Notes: generated from the letters alone by a model not told the origin. Counted from the first letter of the stretch, positions 47,235-57,407 are shown. The stretch: DNA of 64,000 nt from Snodgrassella alvi wkB2 (GCF_000600005.1 NZ_CP007446.1:770894-834893); one strand, 5' to 3'. Numbers and translations are program-made.

Positions 47235-49228
47235 TGTGGCTTGCTGATCCGGTTTTTTTACGTAAATCCCCATCTGTACGCACTCAGCTTATTCTGTTAC
47301 TGATGCTGGCATGGGTATCGTTACCCTTATTATTTGAATTACCTCTGAGTGTGTGCGCTGCATTCGCTCTGTTGTGGATTGCGCGCGTTGCTTTGCTGTT
47401 TACCAGTATTAAAAAATTGCCGTTATGGGCATTAATAATATTGCTGGTGGCTACTTCTGTATGGGTATATTTTCGTGTGGGAACGATTATTGGCCGGGAT
47501 GCCAGTGTTTCTTTGCTCATGTTAATGATTATACTCAAGGCATTTGAGGGTGAAACGTTACGCGACTGGCAAATATTATTATTAGCTCAGCTAGTACTGA
47601 TGGGCGGCGGTCTGCTGTTTAATCAAAGTATATTAATGGCCCCCTGGCTGATTGTAGCGTTGTTCTGCCTGATTTCATCTCTGGGATTACTTGCGGGCAT
47701 CAAACCGATGACGGCAATACGGCAGGGTGCAGTAATTTTAATTCTGTCTTTTCCACTGGCCGTTATTTTATTTATAGCAATGCCGCGCAGAAATACGCCA
47801 TTATGGGGAGTGCCGCAGCCTCAGCAATCATCTGTTACAGGATTGTCGGATACCCTTGAATCAGGGAGTGTCAGCAATCTGATTTTGAGTAATGAACTGG
47901 CTTTCAATGTTATCTTTGATAATGATGCTATTCCACGCAATGCTGATATGTACTGGCGTGTAATGGTAATGGGTAATAACACGGACGGAAAATGGCATGC
48001 GGTAAAAGAACAGTATACGGATGAAGATACTTTACAGCTGCCAAGCAGAGCTTTGCTGGAACAGCGTACCGATAGCAAAATGGTAGGATATCAGCTGATT
48101 ATTCAGGATGATCACGGACGATTACCGGCTCTGGATCAGCCTTTGCCTAATGAACAGTTTGGTTTCAGCCGACGAGTAGGTAACGTTGTCAGGGTCAATA
48201 ATAGTCGCGAAGGTCTGCGCAGGGTACATTTATATTCTCAGATGACACCATACCTGCGTCAGCAAATGGATCAGGCTTTACTGAATTATTATACGCAGTT
48301 GCCGGATGGACTGAATCCTGAAACTCGCAGGCTGGCAAAACAGCTGGCGGACAAATCTGGTGGCAGCGAAGAGTTTATCAATCATATACTAGCTTATTTC
48401 AAAAGCAGTCATTTTCAATATACTCTAACCCCAAAACGGAACCATGAAACACAGAATAAAATAGATTATTTTTTATTCGAGGGACATGAAGGTTTTTGTG
48501 AAGATTATGCTGATGCTATGGTGTGGCTGGCTCGTTCAATCGGTGTACCGGCACGAATCGTAATTGGTTATCAGGGAGGAGAATATCACCCTGACAATAA
48601 GTTCTGGCAAATTCGCAGTAAGGATGCACATGCATGGACTGAAATCTGGATTGCTGAAAAGGGTTTATGGAAACGGGTAGATCCGACCACGGCAGTTTCA
48701 TCAGTGCGTATAGACAAAGGGGTGGAAAGTGCTTTACCGGCAGAACAGCGTGCCGGATTATCTTCAGCTTTTCCGTTATTACAGAAATATCTGGATAATG
48801 GTCAGTTTTACTGGCAGCAATGGGTGGTTAATTATGATAGGGGCAGTCAGAAGTCAATACTTAGCTGGCTGAATTTAAAAAATATACCTATATATGTATT
48901 GATAATAGTCATTATAATCGCAATTGTCATTACGTCACTTCCACTGATTTTCTGGTTACGCCGTCAGGGTAATGTGCAGACTCAGCCATTAACCGATGGT
49001 ATTAATCTGCTTAAGCAGACTATTGTAGAAGGTGAAGAGTCAGAATTATCTGCAATCGGTCCGCTTGAGTTACAAAATATTCTGGCAGAGCATAATTTGC
49101 TTAATGAAGATTTAGCTGCTTTATTGACACAGTATATAGACTGGCAGTATGGAGCAGCAGGAATGCCAGACATACGCAGCCAGCGCAAATGGTTGCGTAA
49201 AATGAAGAAAGCTGTACGCAATCTGTAA
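47234..49228 (+). CDS. TgpA-like transglutaminase membrane protein
   Basis: This 664-residue protein has about six N-terminal membrane segments (DUF3488-type), a periplasmic transglutaminase-like domain and one further membrane segment near residue 555. The Cys-His-Asp triad is visible in EGFCEDYADAMVWLARSIGVPAR, SKDAHAWTEIWI and RVDPTTAV. Pseudomonas TgpA with the same layout is a periplasmic transglutaminase. Either ATG 47228 or 47234 may be the start; 47234 forms a TAATG overlap with the DUF58 stop. It is the last gene of the operon. Confidence 0.88.
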   Translation: MWLADPVFLRKSPSVRTQLILLLMLAWVSLPLLFELPLSVCAAFALLWIARVALLFTSIKKLPLWALIILLVATSVWVYFRVGTIIGRDASVSLLMLMIILKAFEGETLRDWQILLLAQLVLMGGGLLFNQSILMAPWLIVALFCLISSLGLLAGIKPMTAIRQGAVILILSFPLAVILFIAMPRRNTPLWGVPQPQQSSVTGLSDTLESGSVSNLILSNELAFNVIFDNDAIPRNADMYWRVMVMGNNTDGKWHAVKEQYTDEDTLQLPSRALLEQRTDSKMVGYQLIIQDDHGRLPALDQPLPNEQFGFSRRVGNVVRVNNSREGLRRVHLYSQMTPYLRQQMDQALLNYYTQLPDGLNPETRRLAKQLADKSGGSEEFINHILAYFKSSHFQYTLTPKRNHETQNKIDYFLFEGHEGFCEDYADAMVWLARSIGVPARIVIGYQGGEYHPDNKFWQIRSKDAHAWTEIWIAEKGLWKRVDPTTAVSSVRIDKGVESALPAEQRAGLSSAFPLLQKYLDNGQFYWQQWVVNYDRGSQKSILSWLNLKNIPIYVLIIVIIIAIVITSLPLIFWLRRQGNVQTQPLTDGINLLKQTIVEGEESELSAIGPLELQNILAEHNLLNEDLAALLTQYIDWQYGAAGMPDIRSQRKWLRKMKKAVRNL

Positions 49229-49293
49229 TTATGCCGATTATCCTGATACATCATATCGAAGTTGTCTGGATAAATTATTAAGCACAGAAACGA

Positions 49294-49334
49294 AAACTAC
49301 CCAGCAAGCAATGTTATCTAGAGCTGGGTAGTTT
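49294..49334 (+). terminator. Terminator of the MoxR/DUF58/transglutaminase operon
   Basis: AAACTACCCAGC (49294-49305) and GCTGGGTAGTTT (49323-49334) form a 12-bp perfect stem with a 17-base loop and a T-rich tail, 65 bases after the last stop. Confidence 0.85.
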
Positions 49335-49760
49335 ATTATTACATTTAATGACCATATTAATTTTTAGATCAGTCGTGTTTCCGTGTGGTCTGGAATGCCT
49401 GACTTTCCGAAATCACTACTGACAGATAACTTTTACTCGGTTCGAATAAAAGTTAAGAAATAACAATACTTTAAATTCTTTGGAATGAAAAGGAGTAATT
49501 AATGTTAATAATTAACTATTTGATTTTAAAAAATATAAAAATAGAATAGATTGTTGTTAAAAATATAATATTTTTTAATTTTGAAGTTGCTTTTAGATTG
49601 TTGATGCTGCCGGATATTTGTATCTTGCATCACTAAAATTTTATTTCATATTAATTAGCTATCTTTATGAATTAGAAAAATATTTTATGTTAAATGTATA
49701 AAAAATTTTGATGTCTATTTTCAAAATGTCAGAAGATAAAAAAGAAATAAAGAATATCAA
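49335..49760. other. Very AT-rich region next to the repressor gene
   Basis: About 425 bases have no recognisable coding frame or structure, with long A and T tracts. It lies downstream of the S24 repressor gene and may be part of an acquired segment. Confidence 0.5.
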
Positions 49761-50435
49761 CTAGCCACAGCGCCAGACTTTTTTTCCTAAAATTATAAAA
49801 TTATCTAGATGATTAGAAGAAATTTTAATAGTTTCATAATCACTATTTGAGCTTATGAGATTTATACCATCAACAGTTTGACGGATTTGTCTTATAAAAA
49901 AATGTTTATTGTAAATAATAGCATATGTTTCATCATCAACAGGCTCAACATCATTAGTGTTTATTATAACAATGTCGTTATTGTCCAAGTTAGGAGCCAT
50001 GCTATTACCTTTTACACGCATGGCACGCAAATCATCAGAGATTAAATTTTTAGATGTGAACCAATTATTATTTATGAGTAGTGGTTCTTCAAATTCTGAT
50101 AAAATCCAATTGATATTTTCATGATTTTTTGATAAATCAATATCGTATATCATAACTTTTTTATATCCGTCACTGGGACCGGGGTTTTCAGTTGGTTTTG
50201 GATTTTCATCTGTTTGTATAAAATTTTCTCCTGTACATAGCCATGTAACCGTTACTCCTAAAATTTTTGCTACTTCCTCTAGCCGTTTTCTTTTTGGAGC
50301 TGTGGCTTTAGTCTCATCTTTATTTTCCCATAGTTGGATAGCTGTAATTGATATATTTAACTTCTCTGCTAATTCAGCTTGGGTTAAACCTTTATTAGTT
50401 CTAGCTTGTTTAATACGGCTATGAATAGTGTGCAT
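49761..50435 (-). CDS. Phage-type XRE/S24 transcriptional repressor
   Basis: This 224-residue protein has an N-terminal HTH_XRE domain (SRIKQARTNKGLTQAELAEKL then ITAIQLWEN) and a C-terminal LexA/CI-type S24 domain. The nucleophile S145 lies in VKGNSMAPNLDNNDIV. The residue 37 positions later, where LexA (119/156) and UmuD (60/97) have Lys, is R182 in FFIRQIR. No Ala-Gly or Cys-Gly bond is seen in the linker. It is therefore probably a non-self-cleaving repressor. ATG 50435 is preferred over the upstream frame start at 50477. No phage genes are adjacent; the gene is more AT-rich than its neighbours. Confidence 0.85.
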   Translation of the reverse strand: MHTIHSRIKQARTNKGLTQAELAEKLNISITAIQLWENKDETKATAPKRKRLEEVAKILGVTVTWLCTGENFIQTDENPKPTENPGPSDGYKKVMIYDIDLSKNHENINWILSEFEEPLLINNNWFTSKNLISDDLRAMRVKGNSMAPNLDNNDIVIINTNDVEPVDDETYAIIYNKHFFIRQIRQTVDGINLISSNSDYETIKISSNHLDNFIILGKKVWRCG

Positions 50436-50524
50436 AAATTTTGACTTATTTTTTATTTCAAATAATAAGAGATTCAAGAATACAATTAAACTATTAATTT
50501 AAATAATTATTTTTGATTAATGTG

Positions 50525-50556
50525 TAAAAAAGCGCCCGCTGTATCAATCAGCGGGC
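50525..50556 (-). terminator. Terminator of poxB
   Basis: GCCCGCTG (50534-50541) and CAGCGGGC (50549-50556) form a perfect 8-bp stem with a 7-base loop. Ts follow on the minus strand, 12 bases after the poxB stop. Confidence 0.9.
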
Positions 50557-50568
50557 CTGTTAAAAGGT

Positions 50569-52281
50569 TTAGATGTTATTTTTGATCATATCAATAACTT
50601 CTTTGCCTTTACCTTCAAGGATGGCTTTAGAACCATACCAGACCATGTTTTTTACATTTTCATAACTGATTGCTGGTGGCATTATCAGTTCTTTGTCACT
50701 GATTACGACATCCAGTAATGCCGGACCTTCGTGTGCAAGGAATGTTTTTACAGCAGCCTCCAGCTCAGAAGATTTGCTTACGCTTTGAGCACTGAAACCA
50801 CAGCCTTCTGCAATGGTTTTGAAGTCACCGTTTTTCAGGTCAACATAGACTTCTACCAAACCTTCGCCTTTTTGTTCCTGCTCCACGAAGTTCAGGGAAC
50901 TGTTGTTGAAAACAACTATTTTAATCGGCAGATTTTCCTGTTTGGCAGTAAGCAAATCACCCATCAGCATGGCTAAACCGCCATCTCCGGATAAAGAAAT
51001 GACCTGTCTGCCCGGAAAGGCTTTCTGGAAACCATAAGCCTGAGGCATACCGTTTGACATGGTGCCGTGTTTAAGGCTGGTCAGGAAGCGCCGTTTGCCG
51101 TTCATGGTTAAATAGCGGGCTCCCCATAGCATTGGTGTTCCTACATCTGCGGTAATCAATGCATCATCACTGGCATGCTTATCTATCAATTCGATTAGTT
51201 GCTGCGGGTGAATTGGGTGTTTGTCATCCGGAGTGGCATACGTTTCAAATTTATCCATAATTTTGGCAAATAAAGCGGTATGGTGTTCCAGAAAACTGCT
51301 GTCGTTACGAGTTTGTATTTTCGGCAAAATTGTTTGCAGAGTGGTTTTAACATCACCAACCAGCCCCAGATTAATCGGATGACGCAAGCCTAACTGAGTA
51401 GCTTCATGATCAATCTGGATGATATTGGCCTTTTCCGGATAATATTCAGACCATGCAAAGCTGCAACCGAGTAATAACAAGGTATCGCAGTTTTTGATGG
51501 CATCATAACCAGCCTTAGTCCCAAACATCCCGGTCATACCCACCTGATAAGGGTTATCCCAGGCAATGCTGTCTTTAGCACGGGAAGTGTGTACAACTGG
51601 TGCCTTTAGTTTTTCTGCCAGTGCAATTACTTCATCATGTGCATCTTTAGCGCCAAAACCAGCGTAAATGGTAATTTTATTTCCCTGATTAATCGCTTTA
51701 ACCAGTTCTTCTATTTCGTTATCATTCGGACGGGTAACTGGCTGCGGGCACCATATTTTTACTGGTTTTTCAGCTACTTCCATTTTACTGATGTCGCTGG
51801 GCAGGATTACAACGGCTACACCGCGTTTATTAATGGCGGCCTGTGCGGCCTGAGTGAATATACGCTGAGCTTCTTCCGGCTGGTTTACCATCTGGCAGAA
51901 AACGCTTGTATCCTGATAAACCTTGAGGAAATCCACTTCCTGCGGGAATCCGGTGCCCATAGAAGTGGCGGCAAGCTGACTGGCAATAACGATTACTGGT
52001 GCATTATTGCGGTTGGATTCGTATAAGCCGTTAATCAGATGCAAGCTGCCGGGACCACAGGAACCAGCACATGCAGTAAGTTTGTTTGTAATCAGAGCTT
52101 CAGCGCCGGCAGCAAAGGCAGCTGCTTCTTCGTGACGTGTATGCACCCAATTAATACTACTTTTTTCTATCGCTTTGCCAACAAAGTTCAGGGTATCACC
52201 GATGATGCCGTAACAGTTGCTGACACCTGCTTCGGTAAGAACATCAACCAATATTTCTGATACAGTTTTCGTTTTAGACAT
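50569..52281 (-). CDS. poxB: Pyruvate dehydrogenase (quinone) / pyruvate oxidase
   Basis: This 570-residue thiamine-diphosphate flavoenzyme is predicted to convert pyruvate to acetate and CO2, passing electrons to quinone. The N-terminal TPP domain has YGIIGDTLNFVGKAI and the activating Glu in THRHEEAAAFAA-like sequence (TRHEEAAAFAAGAE). The C-terminal TPP motif is SGDGGLAMLMGDLLTAKQ through VFNNSSLNF. The size equals E. coli PoxB (572). An acetolactate synthase or other decarboxylase is less likely given the whole pattern. The leader of about 260 bases is AT-rich. Confidence 0.9.
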   Translation of the reverse strand: MSKTKTVSEILVDVLTEAGVSNCYGIIGDTLNFVGKAIEKSSINWVHTRHEEAAAFAAGAEALITNKLTACAGSCGPGSLHLINGLYESNRNNAPVIVIASQLAATSMGTGFPQEVDFLKVYQDTSVFCQMVNQPEEAQRIFTQAAQAAINKRGVAVVILPSDISKMEVAEKPVKIWCPQPVTRPNDNEIEELVKAINQGNKITIYAGFGAKDAHDEVIALAEKLKAPVVHTSRAKDSIAWDNPYQVGMTGMFGTKAGYDAIKNCDTLLLLGCSFAWSEYYPEKANIIQIDHEATQLGLRHPINLGLVGDVKTTLQTILPKIQTRNDSSFLEHHTALFAKIMDKFETYATPDDKHPIHPQQLIELIDKHASDDALITADVGTPMLWGARYLTMNGKRRFLTSLKHGTMSNGMPQAYGFQKAFPGRQVISLSGDGGLAMLMGDLLTAKQENLPIKIVVFNNSSLNFVEQEQKGEGLVEVYVDLKNGDFKTIAEGCGFSAQSVSKSSELEAAVKTFLAHEGPALLDVVISDKELIMPPAISYENVKNMVWYGSKAILEGKGKEVIDMIKNNI

Positions 52282-52492
52282 GCTGTATTTCCTCTTAAAA
52301 TTGATTATTTATTTCAAAAATAATAAAGTAAATATTTTCTTACTATTTATTTATATAACCATATGTTATAAATAAATAAAATTTTTATATTAATTCTTTA
52401 TCAATATTGTTTGTATTGTAATATTGTGTAATCAACAAAACAAGATTATTGTTGAAAATCATTTAAAATCGATATTTTTGAATAAATTTTTA

Positions 52493-52526
52493 TAAAAATG
52501 GCAGCCTTTATGTTTTGCCGGCTGCC
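52493..52526 (-). terminator. Terminator of grxB
   Basis: GGCAGCC (52500-52506) and GGCTGCC (52520-52526) form a perfect 7-bp stem, with T residues after it on the minus strand, 18 bases from the grxB stop. Confidence 0.8.
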
Positions 52527-52543
52527 AAAAAACTGCTTATTAA

Positions 52544-53191
52544 TCAGATTGCGCGGTCATCAAACAATGGAATGCGGGTAATCCGGCTAATGCTGTGCAT
52601 ATAATCCAGCACCGGCGCAGTCCATTCGATTCCTTTGACCATAGTCATATTGCGCAGTAAGGGAAATAAAAGAATATCTTCCATTCCGAAAGTACCATTA
52701 CTACCATGATCATTCACAATCAACGGCGATAGTGCAATCAGATCGGCATTGAACCGGTTAATATAGGTTTGACTATTTTGTAAATGGTGCTGAAAATCAC
52801 CAAAAATAGCAGTTTTTTTGTTGATGAAATAATTGATGGCATTCTGAGTAGCAAACTCAGGCAGGTTGATACTGATGCAGCGCGGTAAAGTCAGGAAATT
52901 GCGGTAAGTATCAACAATTTTTATCCAGCCCTCAATTTCAGGCCGTACTGTATTGTTTATAAGAGTAGTACCAGAAAGCTGGTCAATGTAGTGAACGATA
53001 TCTAGACTTTCTCCCATGGCAGTACCATCATCTTTTACCAGAATCGGTACCATTTTTTTTCCGATTAATTTATTCGGAGTGTCTTCGTCATCATTCAGCA
53101 GATAGATATTTTCTACCGGTACTATTTTTTTACCGAATATCATTCTGGCTCGTACACAGTAGGGACAATGGTCATAAATATAAAGTTGCAT
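52544..53191 (-). CDS. grxB: Glutaredoxin 2
   Basis: This 215-residue GST-fold glutaredoxin has the redox-active motif CPYC (C9 and C12) in LYIYDHCPYCVRARM. The cis-Pro is in KMVPILVKDDG, and GESLDIVHYID follows. A helical GST-like C-terminal domain makes it twice the size of ordinary glutaredoxins. It reduces glutathione mixed disulfides in the cytoplasm. Confidence 0.93.
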   Translation of the reverse strand: MQLYIYDHCPYCVRARMIFGKKIVPVENIYLLNDDEDTPNKLIGKKMVPILVKDDGTAMGESLDIVHYIDQLSGTTLINNTVRPEIEGWIKIVDTYRNFLTLPRCISINLPEFATQNAINYFINKKTAIFGDFQHHLQNSQTYINRFNADLIALSPLIVNDHGSNGTFGMEDILLFPLLRNMTMVKGIEWTAPVLDYMHSISRITRIPLFDDRAI

Positions 53192-53363
53192 TCAGATTTC
53201 CTTTTCGGATTTAGTGTGTTGATTAAATGTACAATATACAAAAAATATCATGTTTTAATATTTATACTGATAGTTTCGTATTGTTAAATAAGCGATAAAT
53301 ACTGTCAGGTAACAATAATACTGATTAAAATAATCTGTTATTGTAGATTGTGTATTACAAATA

Positions 53364-53392
53364 TTAATTAATATTATACATATATTAATTAA
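53364..53392. promoter_or_regulatory. Inverted repeat upstream of hemF
   Basis: TTAATTAATAT (53364-53374) and ATATTAATTAA (53382-53392) are perfect 11-bp arms with a 7-base spacer, 20 bases before the hemF ATG. It could be an operator overlapping the promoter. Local AT-richness lowers its weight. Confidence 0.4.
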
Positions 53393-53412
53393 ACTTAGTT
53401 TACGGTTTTTTC

Positions 53413-54339
53413 ATGAGTTGCGATGTCTTTAATCAAAATCTGGATTTTTTTCAAAACTTACAATTACATTTGGCTGATGCCCTGGCAAAAGAAGATGGTA
53501 CTGCGGGGTTTGTAACAGATGAATGGTCTGGCAAATTGGGAAACGGGCGCAGTATGGTGCTCAAACAAGGAGCTGTGTTTGAACAGGCTGGCGTTAATTT
53601 TTCTCATGTTAAAGGTATCGCTATGCCGGCTTCAGCTGTGCGAAAACGCCAGTATCTGGCAGGAGCTCCTTATGAAGCAATGGGGGTGTCACTGGTGGTG
53701 CATCCGTGTAATCCATATGTACCTACCAGTCATGCGAATGTACGCTTATTCATTGCATATCCCGAACGCAGTAACCCGGTCTGGTGGTTTGGCGGCGGTT
53801 TTGATTTGACCCCCTTTTATCCATTTATTGAAGATATAGTGCATTGGCATAAGGTTGCTTATGATGCGTGTCTGCCTTTTGGTGAAACGGTATATTCTGA
53901 ATTTAAAGAGTGGTGTGACCGTTATTTTTATCTGCCTCACCGGCAGGAACAGCGAGGTGTAGGCGGATTATTTTTTGATGATTTAAACCGCTGGGATTTT
54001 GCTCGTTGTTTTGCTTTTATACGAGCAATAAGTGCTGCTTATTTACAAGCTTATCTGCCTATTGTGGCGCGGCGCAAAAATATGGATTTTGGCGAGCGTG
54101 AACGTCAGTTTCAGTTATACAGGCGCGGACGTTATATTGAATTTAATTTATTGTGGGACAGAGGCACTCAGTTTGGTTTACATGCCGGCGGGCGAACAGA
54201 ATCTATTCTGATGTCTATGCCGCCTTTAGCCCGCTTTGAATATCAGTATGAACCGGTACCTGGTTCTGCTGAAGCAGGTCTGGCCGGATATTTACGGGCA
54301 CGTGACTGGCTGGCAGAAGCAGAAAACTGTCTGGTTTGA
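53413..54339 (+). CDS. hemF: Oxygen-dependent coproporphyrinogen III oxidase
   Basis: This 308-residue enzyme of heme synthesis decarboxylates coproporphyrinogen III to protoporphyrinogen IX with O2. Family signatures are [36 protein letters not shown] and [31 protein letters not shown] is in the C-terminal half. The length is close to E. coli HemF (299). It is monocistronic, with an AT-rich inverted repeat just upstream. Use of the aerobic enzyme indicates growth in oxygen-containing niches. Confidence 0.96.
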   Translation: MSCDVFNQNLDFFQNLQLHLADALAKEDGTAGFVTDEWSGKLGNGRSMVLKQGAVFEQAGVNFSHVKGIAMPASAVRKRQYLAGAPYEAMGVSLVVHPCNPYVPTSHANVRLFIAYPERSNPVWWFGGGFDLTPFYPFIEDIVHWHKVAYDACLPFGETVYSEFKEWCDRYFYLPHRQEQRGVGGLFFDDLNRWDFARCFAFIRAISAAYLQAYLPIVARRKNMDFGERERQFQLYRRGRYIEFNLLWDRGTQFGLHAGGRTESILMSMPPLARFEYQYEPVPGSAEAGLAGYLRARDWLAEAENCLV

Positions 54340-54364
54340 GTAGTAAAATTATTATAAATACTGT

Positions 54365-55597
54365 TTAACTTTGTTTTTTGTTCAATCCTTGCTGGCAGGA
54401 TAGTGCTGTAAGCAGACACAGGCAAATTGGCATTATCATGTCGGGCGTAATATTGGTTATTTCCAATACAAATAATATGGCGGTAAGAGGCATTTTTTGC
54501 TGTACTGCCAGAAAAACGGTAGCTCCGGTCACAACTGCGGCGACTATGGGAACAGGTGGCAGCATGCTGTTCCATGCAGTGGCTGCCAGTAATGCAATCA
54601 GACCGCCAAGCATCATCGAAGGAGTAATAAATCCCCCGTATGCTCCGGCACGGGTGGCTAGTAGAAGCGCCAGCCATTTACCGATTAATAGTGCCAGAGC
54701 ATAATGCCAGCTTATCTGGTCATTAAATAACAGTTCATTACCGGCTTTTCCGTTACCAAGTATCTCCGGCAGTTGCATGGACAAAACCCCGATAAGTATA
54801 AAGGCACCGATACTGATAAAGATCAGCTTGGGGCTGGTACGTACAGCCGGTTTGCAATAGGCGAGCTGGTATTGTAACAGCCATGAGAATGCAACAATCA
54901 GTGGTCCCAGCAACAACGACCAGATTAACAGTGGACTGTTCAGGGTAATTGCCGGTAGCTGATAGGCTGGCTGGCTACCCAGTCCGATCCGGCCTACCCA
55001 TGCTGCGGTTGTACAGCAGATTAAAGCCGCAATAACGGTATTGCGCTGGAAACTGAATAATAAAGTTTCCAGTGCAAACAGAGCACCGGCCAGAGGTACA
55101 TCAAAAACCGCGGACAGACCGGCGGCTGCACTACAGGCAAGCAGGACTTTTCTCTCTTCTGTACTGATGTTAAATCGCCGGCCGATAAAATCTGCAATGG
55201 CTGAACTGATTTCACGTGGCGCTGTCTCACGTCCGAGAGGTGAACCCATGCCTACTGTGAATATCTGTAACATACCATGAAAGAAAGTAGAAACTAACGG
55301 TATAGGTGTGGCATTGTTGCCAATTGCCTCCCTGATATCAACCAGTTTGGGAGCAAAACGGTGCAACAGGTACCAGCCGGCGCCCACTATTACGCCACAT
55401 GCACTTAATGCAAGTAAACGATGTATGGCTGTGGTTTGTTCGACAATATTACGAAATGTGATGCCGTCTGTACGGACTATTCCGTACACTAACTGCTGAA
55501 TAAAATGCAATAATCCGATAAGTGACATGCCTGCCACGCCGGCGATGGCACCACAAAATAGTAATATGGCAATCAGTTTCGGATTTAATCTGAACAT
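54365..55597 (-). CDS. ClC-family anion transporter, possibly fluoride type (CLC-F)
   Basis: This 410-residue membrane protein has the ClC fold. The gating glutamate is E124 in GMGSPLGRETAPREI. VPLAGALFALETLL follows, then GGFITPSMMLGG and PLTAILFVLEITN. Chloride-type ClCs have GSGIP before helix D; this is not seen. The second Glu of the EE pair (proton glutamate in E. coli ClC) is Thr, and the central Tyr is missing. Those differences and the GxGSPLGRExAPRE layout suggest the fluoride/proton antiporter branch. This is inference from motifs and neighbourhood (fluC 2.4 kb away). An ordinary chloride ClC remains possible. Confidence 0.8.
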   Translation of the reverse strand: MFRLNPKLIAILLFCGAIAGVAGMSLIGLLHFIQQLVYGIVRTDGITFRNIVEQTTAIHRLLALSACGVIVGAGWYLLHRFAPKLVDIREAIGNNATPIPLVSTFFHGMLQIFTVGMGSPLGRETAPREISSAIADFIGRRFNISTEERKVLLACSAAAGLSAVFDVPLAGALFALETLLFSFQRNTVIAALICCTTAAWVGRIGLGSQPAYQLPAITLNSPLLIWSLLLGPLIVAFSWLLQYQLAYCKPAVRTSPKLIFISIGAFILIGVLSMQLPEILGNGKAGNELLFNDQISWHYALALLIGKWLALLLATRAGAYGGFITPSMMLGGLIALLAATAWNSMLPPVPIVAAVVTGATVFLAVQQKMPLTAILFVLEITNITPDMIMPICLCLLTALSCQQGLNKKQS

Positions 55598-55742
55598 GGC
55601 ATGATAAATTTGCGATAAATCAAAGGTACTTTTGCTTTTTAAATAACGATATTGTAAACGACAGCACAGACTTTGCCGAATTTTGGCACGCGCCTGTGTT
55701 AAAATCAGAATATTTTGTCAGGAATTTAAAGGAAGTATTACG

Positions 55743-57371
55743 GTGATCAGTACCAATAAAATTACGATGCAGTTTGGCGCGAAGCCATTGTTTGAGAATG
55801 TATCGGTTAAGTTCGGTGGGGGCCATCGTTATGGGTTGATTGGTGCCAATGGCTCGGGTAAATCAACTTTTATGAAGATTCTCGGCGGTGATCTTGAACC
55901 TACTAGTGGTGAGGTGGCCATTGATCAAGGCCTGCGTCTGGGTAAGCTGAGACAGGATCAGTTTGCGTATGAGGATATGCGCGTACTGGACGTGGTACTG
56001 ATGGGGCACACAGAAATGTGGGCAGCCATGACAGAACGCGACGCCATTTATGCTAATCCGGATGCCACTGAAGATGATTATATGCGCGCGGCCGATCTGG
56101 AAACAAAATTTGCCGAGTATGACGGCTATACTGCTGAGGCACGGGCGGGAGAATTACTTGCCGGTGTCGGTATCGATGAACATCTGCATAATGCCAGCAT
56201 GAGTGAAGTTGCACCGGGTTTTAAACTGCGTGTATTACTGGCACAGGCACTGTTTTCCAAACCAGATGTGCTGTTGCTGGATGAACCGACCAATAATCTG
56301 GATATTAATACTATTCGCTGGCTGGAAGGTGTGTTGAACAGCTATGAATCCACCATGATTATTATTTCGCACGACCGCCATTTTCTGAATGAAGTATGTA
56401 CTTATATGGCCGATGTGGACTATGGTGGCATTACTCTGTATCCGGGCAATTACGATGATTATATGCTTGCCTCTACACAGGCACGTGAACGTACTTTAAA
56501 AGATAATGCTAAAGCTAAGGAAAAACTTCAGGAATTACAGGAGTTTGTGGCACGTTTTTCTGCCAATAAATCCAAGGCAAGACAGGCAACCAGCCGGGCG
56601 AAACTGGCTGATAAAATTAAGGCAGATATGGTGGAAGTGAAACCTTCCAGCCGTCAAAGCCCGTTTATCCGCTTTAATTTTGATGATAAGAAAAAGCTGC
56701 ATCGGCAGGCACTTGAAGTTGAGGATTTATCAAAACGTTTTGACCGGCAATTGTTTAAAAAACTGAGTTTGATGCTTGATGCCGGTGAACGTCTGGCTAT
56801 TATCGGCCCTAACGGTGCTGGTAAATCTACGCTACTGAAATTACTGGCTGGTGCATATAATGAAGCATACAATGATGGCATTAAAGCAGATAGCGGTACT
56901 ATAAAATGGGCAGAGAAAGCACAGGTTGGCTATTACCCGCAAGATCATGAAAATGATTTCGATGTATCTATGACTCTGACAGAATGGATGCGTCAATGGG
57001 GCAAGGAAGGCGATGATGAGCAGGTGATTCGCGGTACTTTAGGCCGTCTGCTTTTTGGCAGTAATGAAGTCGGCAAGCAGGTACAAGTACTTTCCGGTGG
57101 TGAAAAAGGCCGTATGCTATATGGTAAACTGATTTTGCAGGAACCTAATGTGTTGGTAATGGATGAACCTACAAATCACATGGATATGGAAAGTATTGAG
57201 GCGCTGAATATGGCGCTGGAAAAATTCCCGGGTACTCTTGTGTTTGTATCTCATGACCGCCAGTTTGTTTCCAGTCTGGCTACACAGATTATTGAGCTGG
57301 ATGGTGAAGGTGGTTATGAATATTATCTGGGTGATTATGAAGGTTATCTGGCTAAAAAAGGTGTAGTTTAA
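55743..57371 (+). CDS. ybiT: ABC-F family ATPase, YbiT type
   Basis: This 542-residue soluble protein has two ABC ATPase domains joined by a linker and no membrane part. Walker A motifs are GANGSGKST and GPNGAGKST; signature motifs appear as [15 protein letters not shown] and LSGGEKGRM; Walker B as [11 protein letters not shown] and [11 protein letters not shown]. The N-terminus [21 protein letters not shown] matches YbiT closely. ABC-F proteins act on ribosomes. The start is GTG 55743, preceded by AAAGGAAG; the frame upstream lacks a better start. Confidence 0.92.
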   Translation: MISTNKITMQFGAKPLFENVSVKFGGGHRYGLIGANGSGKSTFMKILGGDLEPTSGEVAIDQGLRLGKLRQDQFAYEDMRVLDVVLMGHTEMWAAMTERDAIYANPDATEDDYMRAADLETKFAEYDGYTAEARAGELLAGVGIDEHLHNASMSEVAPGFKLRVLLAQALFSKPDVLLLDEPTNNLDINTIRWLEGVLNSYESTMIIISHDRHFLNEVCTYMADVDYGGITLYPGNYDDYMLASTQARERTLKDNAKAKEKLQELQEFVARFSANKSKARQATSRAKLADKIKADMVEVKPSSRQSPFIRFNFDDKKKLHRQALEVEDLSKRFDRQLFKKLSLMLDAGERLAIIGPNGAGKSTLLKLLAGAYNEAYNDGIKADSGTIKWAEKAQVGYYPQDHENDFDVSMTLTEWMRQWGKEGDDEQVIRGTLGRLLFGSNEVGKQVQVLSGGEKGRMLYGKLILQEPNVLVMDEPTNHMDMESIEALNMALEKFPGTLVFVSHDRQFVSSLATQIIELDGEGGYEYYLGDYEGYLAKKGVV

Positions 57372-57381
57372 TATTTGTAAG

Positions 57382-57407
57382 CTGCCTGTGTTTACAGGCA
57401 GTTTTTT
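57382..57407 (+). terminator. Terminator of ybiT
   Basis: CTGCCTG (57382-57388) and CAGGCAG (57395-57401) form a stem followed by six Ts, 10 bases after the ybiT stop and 13 bases before the next ATG. Confidence 0.85.

Noticed and set aside
54243..54677. 144-codon minus frame spanning the hemF end and ClC end
   Set aside because: Out-of-frame reading of the ClC gene with many His, Ser and Arg; not protein-like.
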